Positions 27,465 through 37,199 of a stretch of 64,000 nt of DNA are shown in pieces. The notes below the pieces were generated by a model that worked only from the letters and a program-made list of their open reading frames with translations, made no database searches and was not told the origin of the DNA. The stretch covers positions 62,001-126,000 of the forward strand of contig CAMYKS010000006.1 in the NCBI GenBank assembly GCA_947259115.1, given 5' to 3'. The position numbers were made by a program, and so were the translations under genes. This DNA comes from an uncultured Desulfobulbaceae bacterium (lineage in GTDB: Bacteria; Desulfobacterota; Desulfobulbia; Desulfobulbales; BM004). Within the stretch, counting starts at the first letter, position 1. Every line of letters begins with the position of its first letter.

Positions 27465-27820
27465 GGGGGCGAAACGGATTCGACGGGGATATAGAAGCTC
27501 AAAGTAGCATGCCGAGGTCTGTCTGCTCGTTAAACAGATGGAAAACTTATAATCGCCGACGATTATAATTACGCTGTAGCAGCATAGTTCTGCTTAGCCG
27601 TCCTCCTGGTTGCTCCCGTGCAATCAGAACAGGGCGTCGACTACACGGGATAGTTTCTGAGATGCGCCTGCCAGATCAGAAGCGAAATTTTAGCAGGATA
27701 GTGCTGCAGAAAGCTCGTTCCAGGGAATTCTGCAGGGCGATAGCCTAAACTGGAACTAAGCATGTAGAAACTTGAGGGGAGTATTTTCGGACGCGGGTTC
27801 GACTCCCGCCGCCTCCACCA
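27465..27820 (+). ncRNA. ssrA: Transfer-messenger RNA (tmRNA)
   Basis: The 5' end GGGGGC-GAAACGGATTCGACGG and the 3' end with T-arm GCGGGTTCGACTCCCGC followed by GCCTCCACCA form the tRNA-like acceptor (GGGGGC pairs with GCCTCC with one G-U). The tag reading frame is GCC GAC GAT TAT AAT TAC GCT GTA GCA GCA TAG (27555-27587), giving the degradation tag ADDYNYAVAA after the charged alanine. Length of about 356 nt is normal. The CCA is encoded. The 3' end is the insertion point of the downstream island. Confidence 0.96.
27789..27820 (+). repeat. attL-like site: 3' end of ssrA
   Basis: The last 32 bp of ssrA (GGACGCGGGTTCGACTCCCG and onward to CCACCA) recur in slightly altered form at 36555-36583. 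Integrating elements commonly target tRNA and tmRNA 3' ends and restore the gene with their own copy, so this is read as the left junction of an 8.8-kb island. Confidence 0.75.
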
Positions 27821-27922
27821 GCCTTCGCTAAAGCTACGGCTGGCAAGCCACAAAGCTTGTCACCGTAGCTTTTGTTATAAGAAGGCTGCCCGCCGAAGCC
27901 TTGGCGAAGGAGGGCCACAAAT
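27821..27922. repeat. REP-like palindromes beside the GIY-YIG gene
   Basis: Two imperfect palindromes of the type GCC-TTCGC-TAAAGC-TACGGC (27821-27840) and GCCCGCCGAAGCC-TTGGCGAAGGAGGGC (27888-27916). Similar 'TTCGCCGAAGC' palindromes are often found next to small GIY-YIG genes in unrelated bacterial genomes, which suggests the palindromes and the gene travel together. That link is from memory and needs a search. Confidence 0.45.
27830..27874 (+). terminator. Terminator hairpin after tmRNA
   Basis: AAAGCTACGG (27830-27839) pairs with CCGTAGCTTT (27863-27872), with an inner CAAGC/GCTTG helix, followed by TTTGTT. It ends the ssrA transcript and doubles as one of the REP-like palindromes before the GIY-YIG gene. 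Confidence 0.6.
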
Positions 27923-27992
27923 CTTGCCCATAATCAGTGACCTAGCCAGTAAATTCACGGGCAGAACGATATTTAAATCCTGAGGAGATTAT

Positions 27993-28238
27993 ATGAAATA
28001 TGTATATCTTCTCCAAAGCCTGGCAGCTCCCACTCAAAGATATGTCGGCCTGACTGACAATCTCGAACAACGTCTCGCTGCCCACAATTCTGGTCAATCC
28101 AGCCACACAGCCAAATTTCGTCCCTGGAAATTGGTCTGCTATCTGGTATTTGTTGATGAATCCAAGGCGGTCTCTTTTGAAAAATTTTTGAAATCAGGCT
28201 CTGGCCGCGCCTTCGCTCAAAAGCGGCTGTGGCCCTGA
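27993..28238 (+). CDS. Small GIY-YIG domain endonuclease-like protein
   Basis: An 81-residue single-domain GIY-YIG protein (YhbQ/UvrC-N type). Visible are KYVYLLQS in place of GIY, RYVGLTDNLEQRLAAHNSG in place of YIG with the catalytic Arg, and the closing FEKFLKSGSGRAFAQKRL segment that usually holds the metal-binding Glu. GAGGAG lies 8 bp before the ATG. It is the first gene of the ssrA island and is flanked by palindromes. Stand-alone members of this family have no settled function; homing or structure-specific cleavage are possibilities. Confidence 0.85.
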   Translation: MKYVYLLQSLAAPTQRYVGLTDNLEQRLAAHNSGQSSHTAKFRPWKLVCYLVFVDESKAVSFEKFLKSGSGRAFAQKRLWP

Positions 28239-28411
28239 TTATTTTCAATGATCTTCCTCCAGCCAATCCATTCCTTCGTTATTATTGACAATTTGGGTTC
28301 ATGATACATTTATCTTGACGCGCGACACTAAAGCGTGACATAATGGTGTCGTGCAATTGTCGTGCTTTCCTGCAGGCACCTTCATTGTTAAATCACAAAG
28401 GAATAAAGTTT

Positions 28412-29824
28412 ATGTCGCGCTTAATACCTGCTGAAGAACTGGAGCTGATCGAAAGGGTGATTGCAGAACACCCGGAGGGTATCGGGATCTCAGCGCTTGC
28501 GAAAGCCCTGGCTGGCTATCTACCCAATCTGCAGCGTCGGACCCTACAGCGCCGTTTGAAGAAGCTTCAGGAGGAAGGGCGGATCATCACCGAGGGTGAA
28601 AGCATTGCCCTGGTCTATAAAAAGGTTCCCCGCGTGATCCATGCAGAGATTGTCGGAAAAATAGGTCTCTCGGATAAAATAGGGACAGAGCCATATATTC
28701 CGGTATCAAAAGAGGGGCGCATTATCCGCGACCTGTTCCGTGGGCCGCTGACGGAACGAAAGCCGGTGGGCTATCAGCGCACCTTCCTGGAAGAGTATGA
28801 GCCGGGAGTTACTTTCTATCTTCCCAGGTCATTGCGAGAGCAATTACATGAAATCGGCCGCACCTCTGCGGTTGAAAGGCCTGCCGGTACGTATGCCCGG
28901 CAAATTTTAAACCGGCTGCTGATCGATCTTTCATGGGCTTCTTCCCAGTTGGAAGGAAACACGTATAACAGGCTAGACACGCAGAATCTGATCGAGTTCG
29001 GCCAGGCGGCGGAAGGCAAGGATATCCTGGAAACCCAGATGATCCTGAATCACAAGGCGGCCATCGAAATGCTCATCGAAGCGGCGGACCAGGTGGGTTT
29101 CAACTCCTTCACCTTTCTCAACCTGCATGCCCTGCTATCGGAAAACCTGCTGGCGGATGAGAAGGCCTGCGGCCGACTGCGTCACAGGCCGGTCGATATC
29201 AGCGGCTCGGTCTTTCATCCGCCCGCCCTGCCCCAGGTCCTGGAAGAGTGCTTTCGTCTGTTGCTGGAAAAAGCCGAAGCCATTCCCGATCCCTTTGAAC
29301 AGGCCTTTTTCGTCATGGTACAGCTGCCGTATCTGCAGCCTTTCGAAGATGTCAACAAGCGTGTTTCTCGTCTGGGGGCCAATATCCCCCTTATCCAGCA
29401 CAACCTCTGCCCGCTGTCCTTCATCGATGTCCCGGAACAGGCCTATGTGGACGGCACTCTGGGAGTGTACGAATTCAATCAGGTTGACCTGCTGCGTGAT
29501 GTCTTTACCTGGGCCTACGAGCGTTCATGTCAGAGATATCTGGCGATCACCCAGAATGTGGCCGAGCCTGATCCGCTGCGTATCCGTTACCGGGAACCTC
29601 TGACCCGGGCGGTTCAGGCAATTGTCCGGGGCCGGAAGACAGCTTCTGAAAGAAATATTACCCGACTGGCAGATGAACTGGTTCCTGAAAACGACCGGGA
29701 AGCCTTCGGAAAAATGGTAAGGGAGGCCCTGGAGAACCTGCACGAGGGAAGCGTGGCCAGATACAGGCTGAAACTGTCTGAATTTCAGGAATGGAAAAAA
29801 TTCAGGGAAACGGAGGAAAAATAA
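28412..29824 (+). CDS. Fic/DOC family protein with Gln in place of the catalytic His
   Basis: A 470-residue Fic protein. Residues about 15-65 look like a winged-helix DNA-binding domain (GISALAKALAGYL; RTLQRRLKKLQEEGRI). The antitoxin-type inhibitory motif SSQLEGN appears before the Fic core (about residue 175). The Fic motif, normally H-P-F-x-D/E-G-N-G-R, reads QPFEDVNKRVSR near residue 309, so the general-base His is Gln while the Asn and Arg that bind phosphate remain. Fic enzymes transfer AMP or other nucleotides to proteins. The ATG at 28412 is preceded by AAAGGA; the longer frame from 28343 adds an unconserved tail. It lies in the ssrA island with no partner toxin or antitoxin. Confidence 0.85.
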   Translation: MSRLIPAEELELIERVIAEHPEGIGISALAKALAGYLPNLQRRTLQRRLKKLQEEGRIITEGESIALVYKKVPRVIHAEIVGKIGLSDKIGTEPYIPVSKEGRIIRDLFRGPLTERKPVGYQRTFLEEYEPGVTFYLPRSLREQLHEIGRTSAVERPAGTYARQILNRLLIDLSWASSQLEGNTYNRLDTQNLIEFGQAAEGKDILETQMILNHKAAIEMLIEAADQVGFNSFTFLNLHALLSENLLADEKACGRLRHRPVDISGSVFHPPALPQVLEECFRLLLEKAEAIPDPFEQAFFVMVQLPYLQPFEDVNKRVSRLGANIPLIQHNLCPLSFIDVPEQAYVDGTLGVYEFNQVDLLRDVFTWAYERSCQRYLAITQNVAEPDPLRIRYREPLTRAVQAIVRGRKTASERNITRLADELVPENDREAFGKMVREALENLHEGSVARYRLKLSEFQEWKKFRETEEK

Positions 29825-30282
29825 CCTACATCTTGGTTGAATCCAGATGGCCGGTGGCTCGGTGAAGAAAAAATATTGATGCAGTCCCCATACAGCCCCC
29901 GGAAATAACATTTTTCCACCTAACGAGCTGGAGACACTACTCCAACGTAGACTGTTAGGTACACTTTGATCAACAAAAACCACTTTATAATGCTGGCCAG
30001 CAATTTTTTTTTTATCAACCTTTATATTCCCCGGATTCTGTCCGGCTCTTAGCTGTATGATTACAAAGAAAAATTAACAACTAAGTATTTTTATTTGCAC
30101 TGCCAGTTATAATCCAACTAAGTGGAAACAAAACAACATATTCAGGTGGTCCCCAAACAGCCCCCGACCTAATTCCTTGCTGTTTTATTCAATTGATGGC
30201 ATTTTTGAAAAAAACGAAACGCCCAATAACTACTATTTCTGCAAGTTTTTTGGCTTACAGGAACACTCAATCGATTAGCATT
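29825..30282. repeat. Non-coding stretch with two island repeat copies
   Basis: No gene is supported between the Fic gene and the outer-membrane factor start used here. It contains copy C (about 29881-29925, GTCCCCATACAGCCCCCGG and onward) and copy A (about 30090-30170, TTTGCACTGCCAGTTATA through CCCCAAACAGCCCCCG) of a repeat found again at about 36422-36523. The stretch is AT-rich compared with the flanking genes. Confidence 0.6.
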
Positions 30283-31746
30283 ATGGGATTAATCTGCTAT
30301 GGAAATAGCGTGCGTGGACTGAGCAAAACCTCTCTTAACTGGCTTTGGATAATCGGGGTCGGTGCAATCCTGGTGGGGTGTCATGTGCCCAGAGGGGTCA
30401 CCGAGCCGTCGTTTGAGGAGACCCCGCCGTTTCGGATGTCGGGAACGGAAGCCATCGGCGAGTTTTGGTGGACCGCCTTTGGGGATACATCTTTGGATCA
30501 GCAGGTGCGGGAGGCGCTGGAGGGTAGCCTCACTTTGAGGGCTGCCCGGGAGCGCGTGCGAGCGGCCAATGCCTTGGCACGGCGGGAGGCGTCTGCATTG
30601 TATCCTGAACTGGAGGGAACGGCCGGCGCCAGCTACAGTAAAACGGATGGCACCGAAGGCGTGGAGAATTATGAACTCGGGCTGGAGGTCGGTTATGAAG
30701 TCGATCTGTGGAGCCGCATCGATTCACTGGTGGAGGCCGAGCAGTTGCGTGGAAGGGCGGCGGAGGAAGCGTATCATGCAGCGGCGCTCAGTCTTTCAGC
30801 GCAGGTGACCATCGTCTGGTTGCAGTTTGTGGAGGCGTTGCGGCAGAAGGATTTGTTAACTCAGCAGATCGAGACCAACCAGAAGATTGCGAGAATCCTG
30901 GAAGTACGGTTTTCCAGCGGCCAAATTGGAAGCGCCGACGTGCTCCGCCAGCGGCAGTTGATCGAGTCGACACGCGAACAACTCTATGTGGTGGAATCGC
31001 GAATTGGACTGCAGTGGCACCAGTTGCAACTTTTGAAGGGCAAAGCCCCCCAGGAACCCCGGGTCGTAACGGAGGCGGGATTGCCCGCCCTGCCGCCGTT
31101 GCCGCACACCGGATTGCCCAGCGCCCTGGTGCGAAGGCGTCCTGACCTGCGACAGGCCTTTTACGAGCTCAAGGCCATGGATGCCGATCTGGCCGCAGCC
31201 GTGGCTGACCAGTACCCGCGACTCAACCTGTTCGCCTCGATTTCCACCGCCGCGGAGTCTCCGGCGAATTTGCTCGATAACTGGGTGGCTTCAGTGGCCG
31301 GGCAGATCGCAGCGCCTCTGTTCGACGGCGGTCAGCGGCGTGCGGAAGTGGATAGCCGGGAAGCTCTCCTTCGTGAGGAGGCGGCGAACTATATGCAGAC
31401 CACTCTGGAAGCGTTTGGGGAAGTGGAAGACGCACTCCTGCGTGAGGCGCAGCAGCACCGCATCGTGAAGAGTCTGGAGCGTCAGTCAAGCCTCAACGGG
31501 GTGACCTTTAAGCAGTTGCGGGTGCAGTATATTAATGGGGCCTCGGATTATCTCTCTGTTCTCTTAAATTTAATCGAAGGCCAGCGCTTGCAGCGTGATC
31601 TCCTGGCGGCCAAACGGGAGCTGTTGGAAATTCGCGTTGCACTCTACCGCTCCCTGGCCGGCGGAATCAAACCTTTAGCGGAACTCACTTTAGACCCTTT
31701 ATCAGAAACATCGGAGTTTATCCCCCTTGTGGGGACAAAAGCGTAG
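30283..31746 (+). CDS. Outer-membrane efflux lipoprotein (TolC/NodT-type OMF)
   Basis: The outer-membrane channel of a tripartite efflux pump. A lipoprotein signal ends in the lipobox LVGC (GVGAILVGC), and two OEP repeats follow: the first around LRAARERVRAANALARREASALYPEL, the second around LVRRRPDLRQAFYELKAMDADLAAA with the family RRPD motif. The C-terminal half contains the second long helix pair (GEVEDALL through YLSVLLNLI). The true start is uncertain: ATG at 30193, ATG at 30283 and GTG at 30310 are in frame, and the GTG gives the tidiest lipoprotein signal. The adaptor gene follows 118 bp downstream. Confidence 0.88.
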   Translation: MGLICYGNSVRGLSKTSLNWLWIIGVGAILVGCHVPRGVTEPSFEETPPFRMSGTEAIGEFWWTAFGDTSLDQQVREALEGSLTLRAARERVRAANALARREASALYPELEGTAGASYSKTDGTEGVENYELGLEVGYEVDLWSRIDSLVEAEQLRGRAAEEAYHAAALSLSAQVTIVWLQFVEALRQKDLLTQQIETNQKIARILEVRFSSGQIGSADVLRQRQLIESTREQLYVVESRIGLQWHQLQLLKGKAPQEPRVVTEAGLPALPPLPHTGLPSALVRRRPDLRQAFYELKAMDADLAAAVADQYPRLNLFASISTAAESPANLLDNWVASVAGQIAAPLFDGGQRRAEVDSREALLREEAANYMQTTLEAFGEVEDALLREAQQHRIVKSLERQSSLNGVTFKQLRVQYINGASDYLSVLLNLIEGQRLQRDLLAAKRELLEIRVALYRSLAGGIKPLAELTLDPLSETSEFIPLVGTKA

Positions 31747-31864
31747 ATGTTGCCTCATGGTAAGTAAACAGCTCATGGCCTCCAGAATAATAAAGGGTCT
31801 TATCCAGGACCGTTAAAAATTCCAGTTTATCTGGGTTAAATGTATCCCGCAAATAAAACAGATT

Positions 31865-33076
31865 ATGTCAGAAAGCAAAGAAGATCGCTCCGGTAAAGCA
31901 AAACACATCGTCCGCACCCTTGCTATCTGTGCAACCATCGTGTTGGCGGCAATGGGCATCATTTACCTGATCCACGCCACCGAACCGAGCGCACAAAAGT
32001 CCGGTGCAACCCGAAAAAGTGCGGCCCTGGTGGAGGTGATCTACCCGAAGCGCGGTAACTACCGCCCCGATATTAAGGCGCTGGGAACCGTGGAGCCGGC
32101 CCGGGAAATCCAGCTGAGCCCACAGGTCAGCGGGCAGATTATTTCCATGGCGGAGGGATTTATTCCCGGCGGATTCGTTAACAAAGGTGAAATGCTGCTG
32201 GAAGTTGATCCGGCAGACTACCGCAACAATCTGGCCATGCGCCAGAGCGAACTGCATCAGGCCCAGGCCGAGCGCGAACAGGAGCTGGGACAACAACGGG
32301 CAGCCCAACAGGAGTTTGCCCTGCTGGGCGAGGAAATCGAAGAGGCCAACCGGGCCCTGATTCTGCGCGAACCACAAATTCGCAGTGCCGAAGCCCGTGT
32401 CGAGTCTGCCCAGGCGGAATTGGACATGGCCAACCTGGACCTCAGCCGCACCCGTATACACGCTCCATTCGACGCCCAGATTCTCTCGCGCAGCGTCAAC
32501 CTCGGTTCGCAGGTCTCGCCGGGAAACTCGCTGGCGCGGCTGGTTGGTATTGATGAATACTGGATCATCGCGTCCGTCTCGCAGGCTGATTTACAGTGGA
32601 TCCAACTCCCCATGGCAGGCGAGCGCGGGGCTCCGGTGAAGATTACCAAGGCGGGGGCCTGGGGCGAAGGCGTTTCTCGTAAAGGTGAAGTTAAACGACT
32701 CATTGGCCTACTGGATACTGAAACGCGCCTGGCCCGTCTGCTCATTACCATCCAGGATCCGCTGGCCCGCCAAACCGAAGGGCCGGCGTTGCTGTTGGGT
32801 ACGATAGTGGAAGCCCATATCGCGGCCCGCCGGCTGGAAGGCGTTTTCCGGCTGGAGCGCGACTATTTGCGCCGCAATGATACGGTTTGGATTTTTAATG
32901 AAGAGAAGCTCGATATTCGCGAGGTCGATGTAGTTTTCCGGGATCTGCACTACGTTTACATTCGGGACGGATTTGAAGAAGGCGAAGCTGTGGTAACGAC
33001 CAACCTGGCCACCATTGCGGCAGGCATTTCCCTGCGCGTTGAGGACGGAACCACTCAAACCCGAGAAGATCCATGA
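31865..33076 (+). CDS. RND periplasmic adaptor (membrane fusion protein)
   Basis: A 403-residue HlyD/AcrA-type adaptor. It has an N-terminal membrane anchor (about residues 14-36), the lipoyl half [19 protein letters not shown], a long coiled-coil hairpin (about residues 118-190, rich in Q/E/R), the second lipoyl half [20 protein letters not shown] segment and the beta-barrel domain. It bridges the inner-membrane pump and the outer-membrane channel. Its stop overlaps the pump gene start as ATGA, so the two proteins are made together. Confidence 0.92.
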   Translation: MSESKEDRSGKAKHIVRTLAICATIVLAAMGIIYLIHATEPSAQKSGATRKSAALVEVIYPKRGNYRPDIKALGTVEPAREIQLSPQVSGQIISMAEGFIPGGFVNKGEMLLEVDPADYRNNLAMRQSELHQAQAEREQELGQQRAAQQEFALLGEEIEEANRALILREPQIRSAEARVESAQAELDMANLDLSRTRIHAPFDAQILSRSVNLGSQVSPGNSLARLVGIDEYWIIASVSQADLQWIQLPMAGERGAPVKITKAGAWGEGVSRKGEVKRLIGLLDTETRLARLLITIQDPLARQTEGPALLLGTIVEAHIAARRLEGVFRLERDYLRRNDTVWIFNEEKLDIREVDVVFRDLHYVYIRDGFEEGEAVVTTNLATIAAGISLRVEDGTTQTREDP

Positions 33077-36000
33077 GTGCGCTGCAAGGCAAACCGGGCG
33101 AAGGCACCATTGGATGGATGGCGCGCAATTCCATTGCGGCTAATCTGATGATGGTGATTTTGCTGGCTGGAGGCCTTTTTTTTGCAATTAACATGCAAAA
33201 GGAAGTTTTTCCGGAATTTGAACTGGATATTGTCACGGTTAATGTTGGGTATCCCGGGGCCGCACCCAGTGAAGTAGAGCAGGGGATTTTGCTGCCCGTT
33301 GAAGAGGCTATCGAAGGTGTGGATGGGATCCGCGAAATCACGTCATCGGCCCGCGAGGGAAGGGGCTCCGTCACCGTTGAATTGGTGAGCGGGGCAGACC
33401 GGATGAAGGTTTTTCAGGATATTGATCAGGCGGTGAACCGGATCCGCACCTTTCCGGATGATATCGACGAACCCGATGTAGAACTCCGTTCAAGGCAGCG
33501 TGAAGTCATGGAATTGGTGCTTTACGGGTCAGTGGACAGCTGGACGCTTCGCAAACTGGGCGAACGGCTGCGCGACCAGCTTCGGGCCAATGACAAGATT
33601 ACCCAGGTTTCGCTCGGGCGGACGCTTGATTACGTTACCCATGTGGAAATCTCCAGCGACCGCCTGCGGGAATACGGGTTGACGCTTATTGATGTTGCGA
33701 GGACCATCAAGGCATCGAGTGAGGATATTGCGGCGGGTACTGTGGAAACCGGTTCCGGGGAAATCCTCCTGCGCATGAACGAGCGCAAGCAGTTCGCCGA
33801 GGAGTTTGGCGGAATCGAAATCATTCCCAGCGAATTCGGATCGTCGATCACACTGGCCGATATCGCCACGATTCGGGATGGTTTTGAAGAGACCGGCTAT
33901 CCCTCGCGCTTCAATGGACAGCCCTCCATACAGGTTGAAGTCTACCGGGTGGGAGACCAGTCGCCGCTGGTAATTGCCGAGGCTGTGGAAAAGGAAATGG
34001 CCGCCTTCGAGACGGGTTTGCCACCGGGTGTCCAGTGGCGCATCGACAGCAATGATGCCGAGGAATTTCGCCGACGCCTTAATTTGGTGGTGAAAAACGG
34101 ACTGATGGCAACGGCGATTGTCCTGTTTATTCTCGCTCTTTTCCTGGAGCTGAGGCTGGCTTTCTGGGTGATGATGGGCATGGTTATCTCGTTCTTTGGA
34201 GGAATACTGTTCATACCGGTGGTGGACATCAGCCTGAACATGATCACCCTGTTCGGTTTTCTCATCGTACTGGGGATCGTAGTGGACGATGCAGTGGTGA
34301 TTGGTGAAAATGTTTACGAGCACCGACAACAGGGTGAAGATGCCCTGCCGGCGGCCATCCGGGGAGCGAAAGAAATGGCAGTACCCGTCATCTTCAGTAT
34401 TTTGACCAACATCGTGGCCTTCATCCCACTCATGATGATTCCCGGAGAGACCGGAAAATTCTGGTATCCGCTTCCCGTCGTAGTGGTAATCATTTTAGCG
34501 GTATCGCTTTTTGAAGCGCTCTATATTTTGCCCTGCCACCTTGCACACCAGAACCGGGTGCGGGTTTCGCGGAGAGGCGTAAACTTTTTATTACACGAGC
34601 AGCAACAAAAATTTACCAATGCGTTTAACAATTTTGTAAATACCAAATACCGCTGGTTTCTGGATAAAGCCCTGAAGCTCCGTTATGTGACCCTGACCAT
34701 CGCGGTTGCGCTTTTTGCCATCGCCATGAATTATTCAACCAGCGCGCACATGGGAATGATTTTGATGCCCGAGATAGCGGCAGATGAAATAGAAGCCGGC
34801 GTGCGCTTGCCGGTGGGGGTTACGCCGGACAAAGCGGCTGAGATTGCCAACAGCGTCACCGAATCCACTTTGCGTATGTTTAAGGAACACGGCCTGAAAA
34901 CCACCGCAGAAGGCGTGAAAACTAACGTGCGGGGTGGCAGTTTTGTCGATGTGGAGATCGTCATGCTGCCTCCGGACGCCGCTGAACTGACGGCCAACGA
35001 GGTCATTGACCTTTGGCGGAAGGAAATCGGGGATCTGCCGGGAGTGACCCAAATCACCTTTGAAACGGAATCGGGCCCAGGGGGTTGGCGGCAGGACATC
35101 AGCATCGACCTCAGTCACAACAACATCGAAGTGCTGGCCAAAGCGACCAAAGCGATGGTAGCTATTGCGGAGTCCTACGACAATACGCGGGATGTGAGCG
35201 ATAATTACCGTCATGGGAAAAAACAACTCGATTTTCGTTTGCTCCCGGAAGGACGCGCTTTGGGATTGACCCCTGAATACGTGGGTGAACAGTTACGATC
35301 CTCATTTTACGGAGCACTGGCCATCCGGCTGCTGCGCGGCACAAACGAAGTTGAGGTGCGGGTGAAACTGCCAAAGGAAGAGCGCAAAGACATTTACCAT
35401 CTTGAGGACCTGATCATACAAACGCCGGATGGCAGCGAGGTCCCGCTCCTGGAAGTGGTTGACATGCAGCCCAGCGAAGCATTTACCTCAATCAATCGCC
35501 GCAATGGCCGGCGCATCGTCAATGTTTCCATGGATGTGGAGCCCAAACGCGCGGTTACCCAGGTGATCCGCAAACTCAACGAAGTAGAGTTGCCGGCGCT
35601 GCGGGCCGATTATCCCGGCCTTACCTGGAGCTTCGAAGGCAGCGACGCCGAAATGCGGCGGGCCACCAACAAACTCTGGGTGGGCTACGGATTTGCCCTA
35701 TTCGCCATCTACGCCCTGCTGGCCATCGCCTTCCGCAGCTACCTGCAACCCTTGATCGTGCTCAGCGCCATTCCTTTTGGGATCATTGGAGCGGTGATCG
35801 GGCACATCCTGCTGGGCTACGATATATCGTTGATCAGTTTGATGGGTGTGATAGCCCTCTCCGGGGTGGTGGTGAACGACTCCCTAATCATGGTCTATTT
35901 CGCCAATAATAAACGCAAAGATACCAGTGCCTATGATGCCATCCATCAGGCAGGCCTGCGGCGTTTTCGTCCCATCTTCCTGACCACCGCTACCACCTTC

Positions 36001-36177
36001 GGCGGCCTAACCCCCATCATTCTCGAAACCTCCCTCCAGGCACAATATCTTATCCCCATGGCTATTTCGCTGGGCTTCGGCATTGTTTTCTCCACCGCGA
36101 TCATCCTGGTTCTGGTTCCCGCCCTTTACTTGATTCTAGAGGATATTAAAGGAGTGTTTCGCGACGCAAGGCATTAG
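33073..36177 (+). CDS. RND efflux transporter permease (AcrB/HAE-1 type)
   Basis: A 1034-residue proton-driven exporter with the usual 12 membrane helices in two halves. Visible marks are [19 protein letters not shown] at the first helix, [14 protein letters not shown] in the porter domain, and the proton-relay Asp pair in helix 4 ([16 protein letters not shown], about residue 404). [24 protein letters not shown] and the [13 protein letters not shown] block come in the second half. The sequence is closer to the less-studied HAE-1 members used for small solutes than to AcrB itself; substrate unknown. No local regulator gene is present, so its control is not explained by this window. Confidence 0.95.
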   Translation: MSALQGKPGEGTIGWMARNSIAANLMMVILLAGGLFFAINMQKEVFPEFELDIVTVNVGYPGAAPSEVEQGILLPVEEAIEGVDGIREITSSAREGRGSVTVELVSGADRMKVFQDIDQAVNRIRTFPDDIDEPDVELRSRQREVMELVLYGSVDSWTLRKLGERLRDQLRANDKITQVSLGRTLDYVTHVEISSDRLREYGLTLIDVARTIKASSEDIAAGTVETGSGEILLRMNERKQFAEEFGGIEIIPSEFGSSITLADIATIRDGFEETGYPSRFNGQPSIQVEVYRVGDQSPLVIAEAVEKEMAAFETGLPPGVQWRIDSNDAEEFRRRLNLVVKNGLMATAIVLFILALFLELRLAFWVMMGMVISFFGGILFIPVVDISLNMITLFGFLIVLGIVVDDAVVIGENVYEHRQQGEDALPAAIRGAKEMAVPVIFSILTNIVAFIPLMMIPGETGKFWYPLPVVVVIILAVSLFEALYILPCHLAHQNRVRVSRRGVNFLLHEQQQKFTNAFNNFVNTKYRWFLDKALKLRYVTLTIAVALFAIAMNYSTSAHMGMILMPEIAADEIEAGVRLPVGVTPDKAAEIANSVTESTLRMFKEHGLKTTAEGVKTNVRGGSFVDVEIVMLPPDAAELTANEVIDLWRKEIGDLPGVTQITFETESGPGGWRQDISIDLSHNNIEVLAKATKAMVAIAESYDNTRDVSDNYRHGKKQLDFRLLPEGRALGLTPEYVGEQLRSSFYGALAIRLLRGTNEVEVRVKLPKEERKDIYHLEDLIIQTPDGSEVPLLEVVDMQPSEAFTSINRRNGRRIVNVSMDVEPKRAVTQVIRKLNEVELPALRADYPGLTWSFEGSDAEMRRATNKLWVGYGFALFAIYALLAIAFRSYLQPLIVLSAIPFGIIGAVIGHILLGYDISLISLMGVIALSGVVVNDSLIMVYFANNKRKDTSAYDAIHQAGLRRFRPIFLTTATTFGGLTPIILETSLQAQYLIPMAISLGFGIVFSTAIILVLVPALYLILEDIKGVFRDARH

Positions 36178-36421
36178 CCCAGTATCGTTCCGTCGTGTAA
36201 TTTTGGGAAAAAATCATGACTTGTAAAATGTGGATATCTTCAATGAGGAAATCTTTACTGCCGATTTAAATCAAATGGGAACCATGACAAAATCAAAAGG
36301 ATTTGAAAGACATATTTTTCCCGAGATGCCTATAAATTATCATATCGATGTTCTCTGATTCAGTCAGTACTAAATGGGGTGCTGATTTGACAGTAATCTT
36401 CAGGAATTATCGGTGGCCTAT

Positions 36422-36523
36422 TTGTTTCTATTTGCATTGCAGTTATAGCCCAACTAGGTGGAGGCAAAACAACAATTGTGGTAGTCCCCAAACAGTCTCC
36501 GAAACAAATAATATTTCAGCTAA
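36422..36523. repeat. Island repeat copy B
   Basis: About 100 bp running from TTTGCATTGCAGTTATAG through CCCCAAACAGTCTCCG to CAGCTAAC. It is roughly 80 percent similar by eye to copy A (30090-30170), and its right part matches copy C (29881-29925). It lies about 30 bp before the partial ssrA end. Confidence 0.6.
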
Positions 36524-36554
36524 CAATTTGAATATATAAGAAAAATTATTTTTT

Positions 36555-36583
36555 GGACGAGGGTTCGACTCCCGCCTCCACCA
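36555..36583 (+). repeat. attR-like site: partial second ssrA 3' end
   Basis: GGACGAGGGTTCGACTCCCG followed by CCTCCACCA repeats the end of ssrA with one substitution and a 3-bp shortening (one GCC missing). There is no upstream tmRNA body here, so it is a junction copy and not a second gene. The perfect core is 16 bp (GGGTTCGACTCCCGCC). Confidence 0.75.
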
Positions 36584-36590
36584 TTTTGTT

Positions 36591-36652
36591 AACTAAAGGT
36601 CACAGCTTGATAGTAGCCACTCTTAGGGGTACTCTTCAGGCGTGACTTTTTT
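36591..36652 (+). terminator. Probable original ssrA terminator, displaced by the island
   Basis: GGTCAC near 36598 pairs with GTGAC near 36643, and the helix is flanked by AAA on the left and a run of seven T on the right. It sits just after the attR-like sequence, where the ssrA terminator would lie before the insertion. Confidence 0.45.
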
Positions 36653-37107
36653 TATTCATTTCTGCCTTTCCATCCTGGGTGAAATGCAGGATGAAAAAAG
36701 CGGTGGAATAAAGCTGGAAACTCCTGCTAGCCCGAATATTTCATGAACAATTTTGAAAAACTAGTTTAAGTATCTGTTTTTGTGAATTAAATTTTATATT
36801 TCCAGTATATTTATGCGGTTACACTTTGTACCAAGTGACTGAATAGATTTTTTTTAAAAAAACTCTTCACCCTTCGGGCAAGCCGATACATCCGTATAGC
36901 CTTCAGTGTTAGGCGTTTCGCATACTAAAGTATAGCTCAAACGACTTACACTTTGTCTATCCGGCGTCTCGACTCGTGAAAAATTCGGGCTAGGTGATAA
37001 ATGTGTCAGGGGTATGGCCGCATGGGCCCAAGGCAATATTGAAAATTCCCAATAAAAACTTTTTTATATGTTGAAGGGTGAGGGGTATATCTGGAATGCT
37101 TTAAATA

Positions 37108-37147
37108 GTAAATGGGGTGTTGAAAACAATTTCAACACCCCATTTAC
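37108..37147 (-). terminator. Perfect 18-bp-stem hairpin after the repeat-protein gene
   Basis: GTAAATGGGGTGTTGAAA and its exact complement are separated by a 4-nt ACAA loop. It lies 52 bp beyond the stop of the minus-strand secreted repeat protein, the expected place for a terminator. The T-run on the minus strand is weak (TATTTAAA). Confidence 0.6.
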
Positions 37148-37199
37148 CTTCGATCATTATCTGTAGAGCATGACTTGCGTCACACAGGAAGTTACGGGC

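Larger units (their letters stand above)
36178..37107. other. Gene-free island end and downstream flank
   Basis: About 1 kb with no supported gene. It holds repeat copy B (about 36422-36523), the partial ssrA 3' end (36555-36583) and, right after it, a terminator-like hairpin (36591-36652). AT-rich low-information sequence follows to 37100, including a stretch near 36870-37010 that looks like decayed sequence but matches nothing I recognise. No integrase or transposase remnant could be read. Confidence 0.6.

Noticed and set aside
36540..36590. A tRNA gene or second tmRNA
   Set aside because: Only the T-arm and CCA end exist; no D-arm, anticodon arm or tmRNA body, so it is a junction copy.
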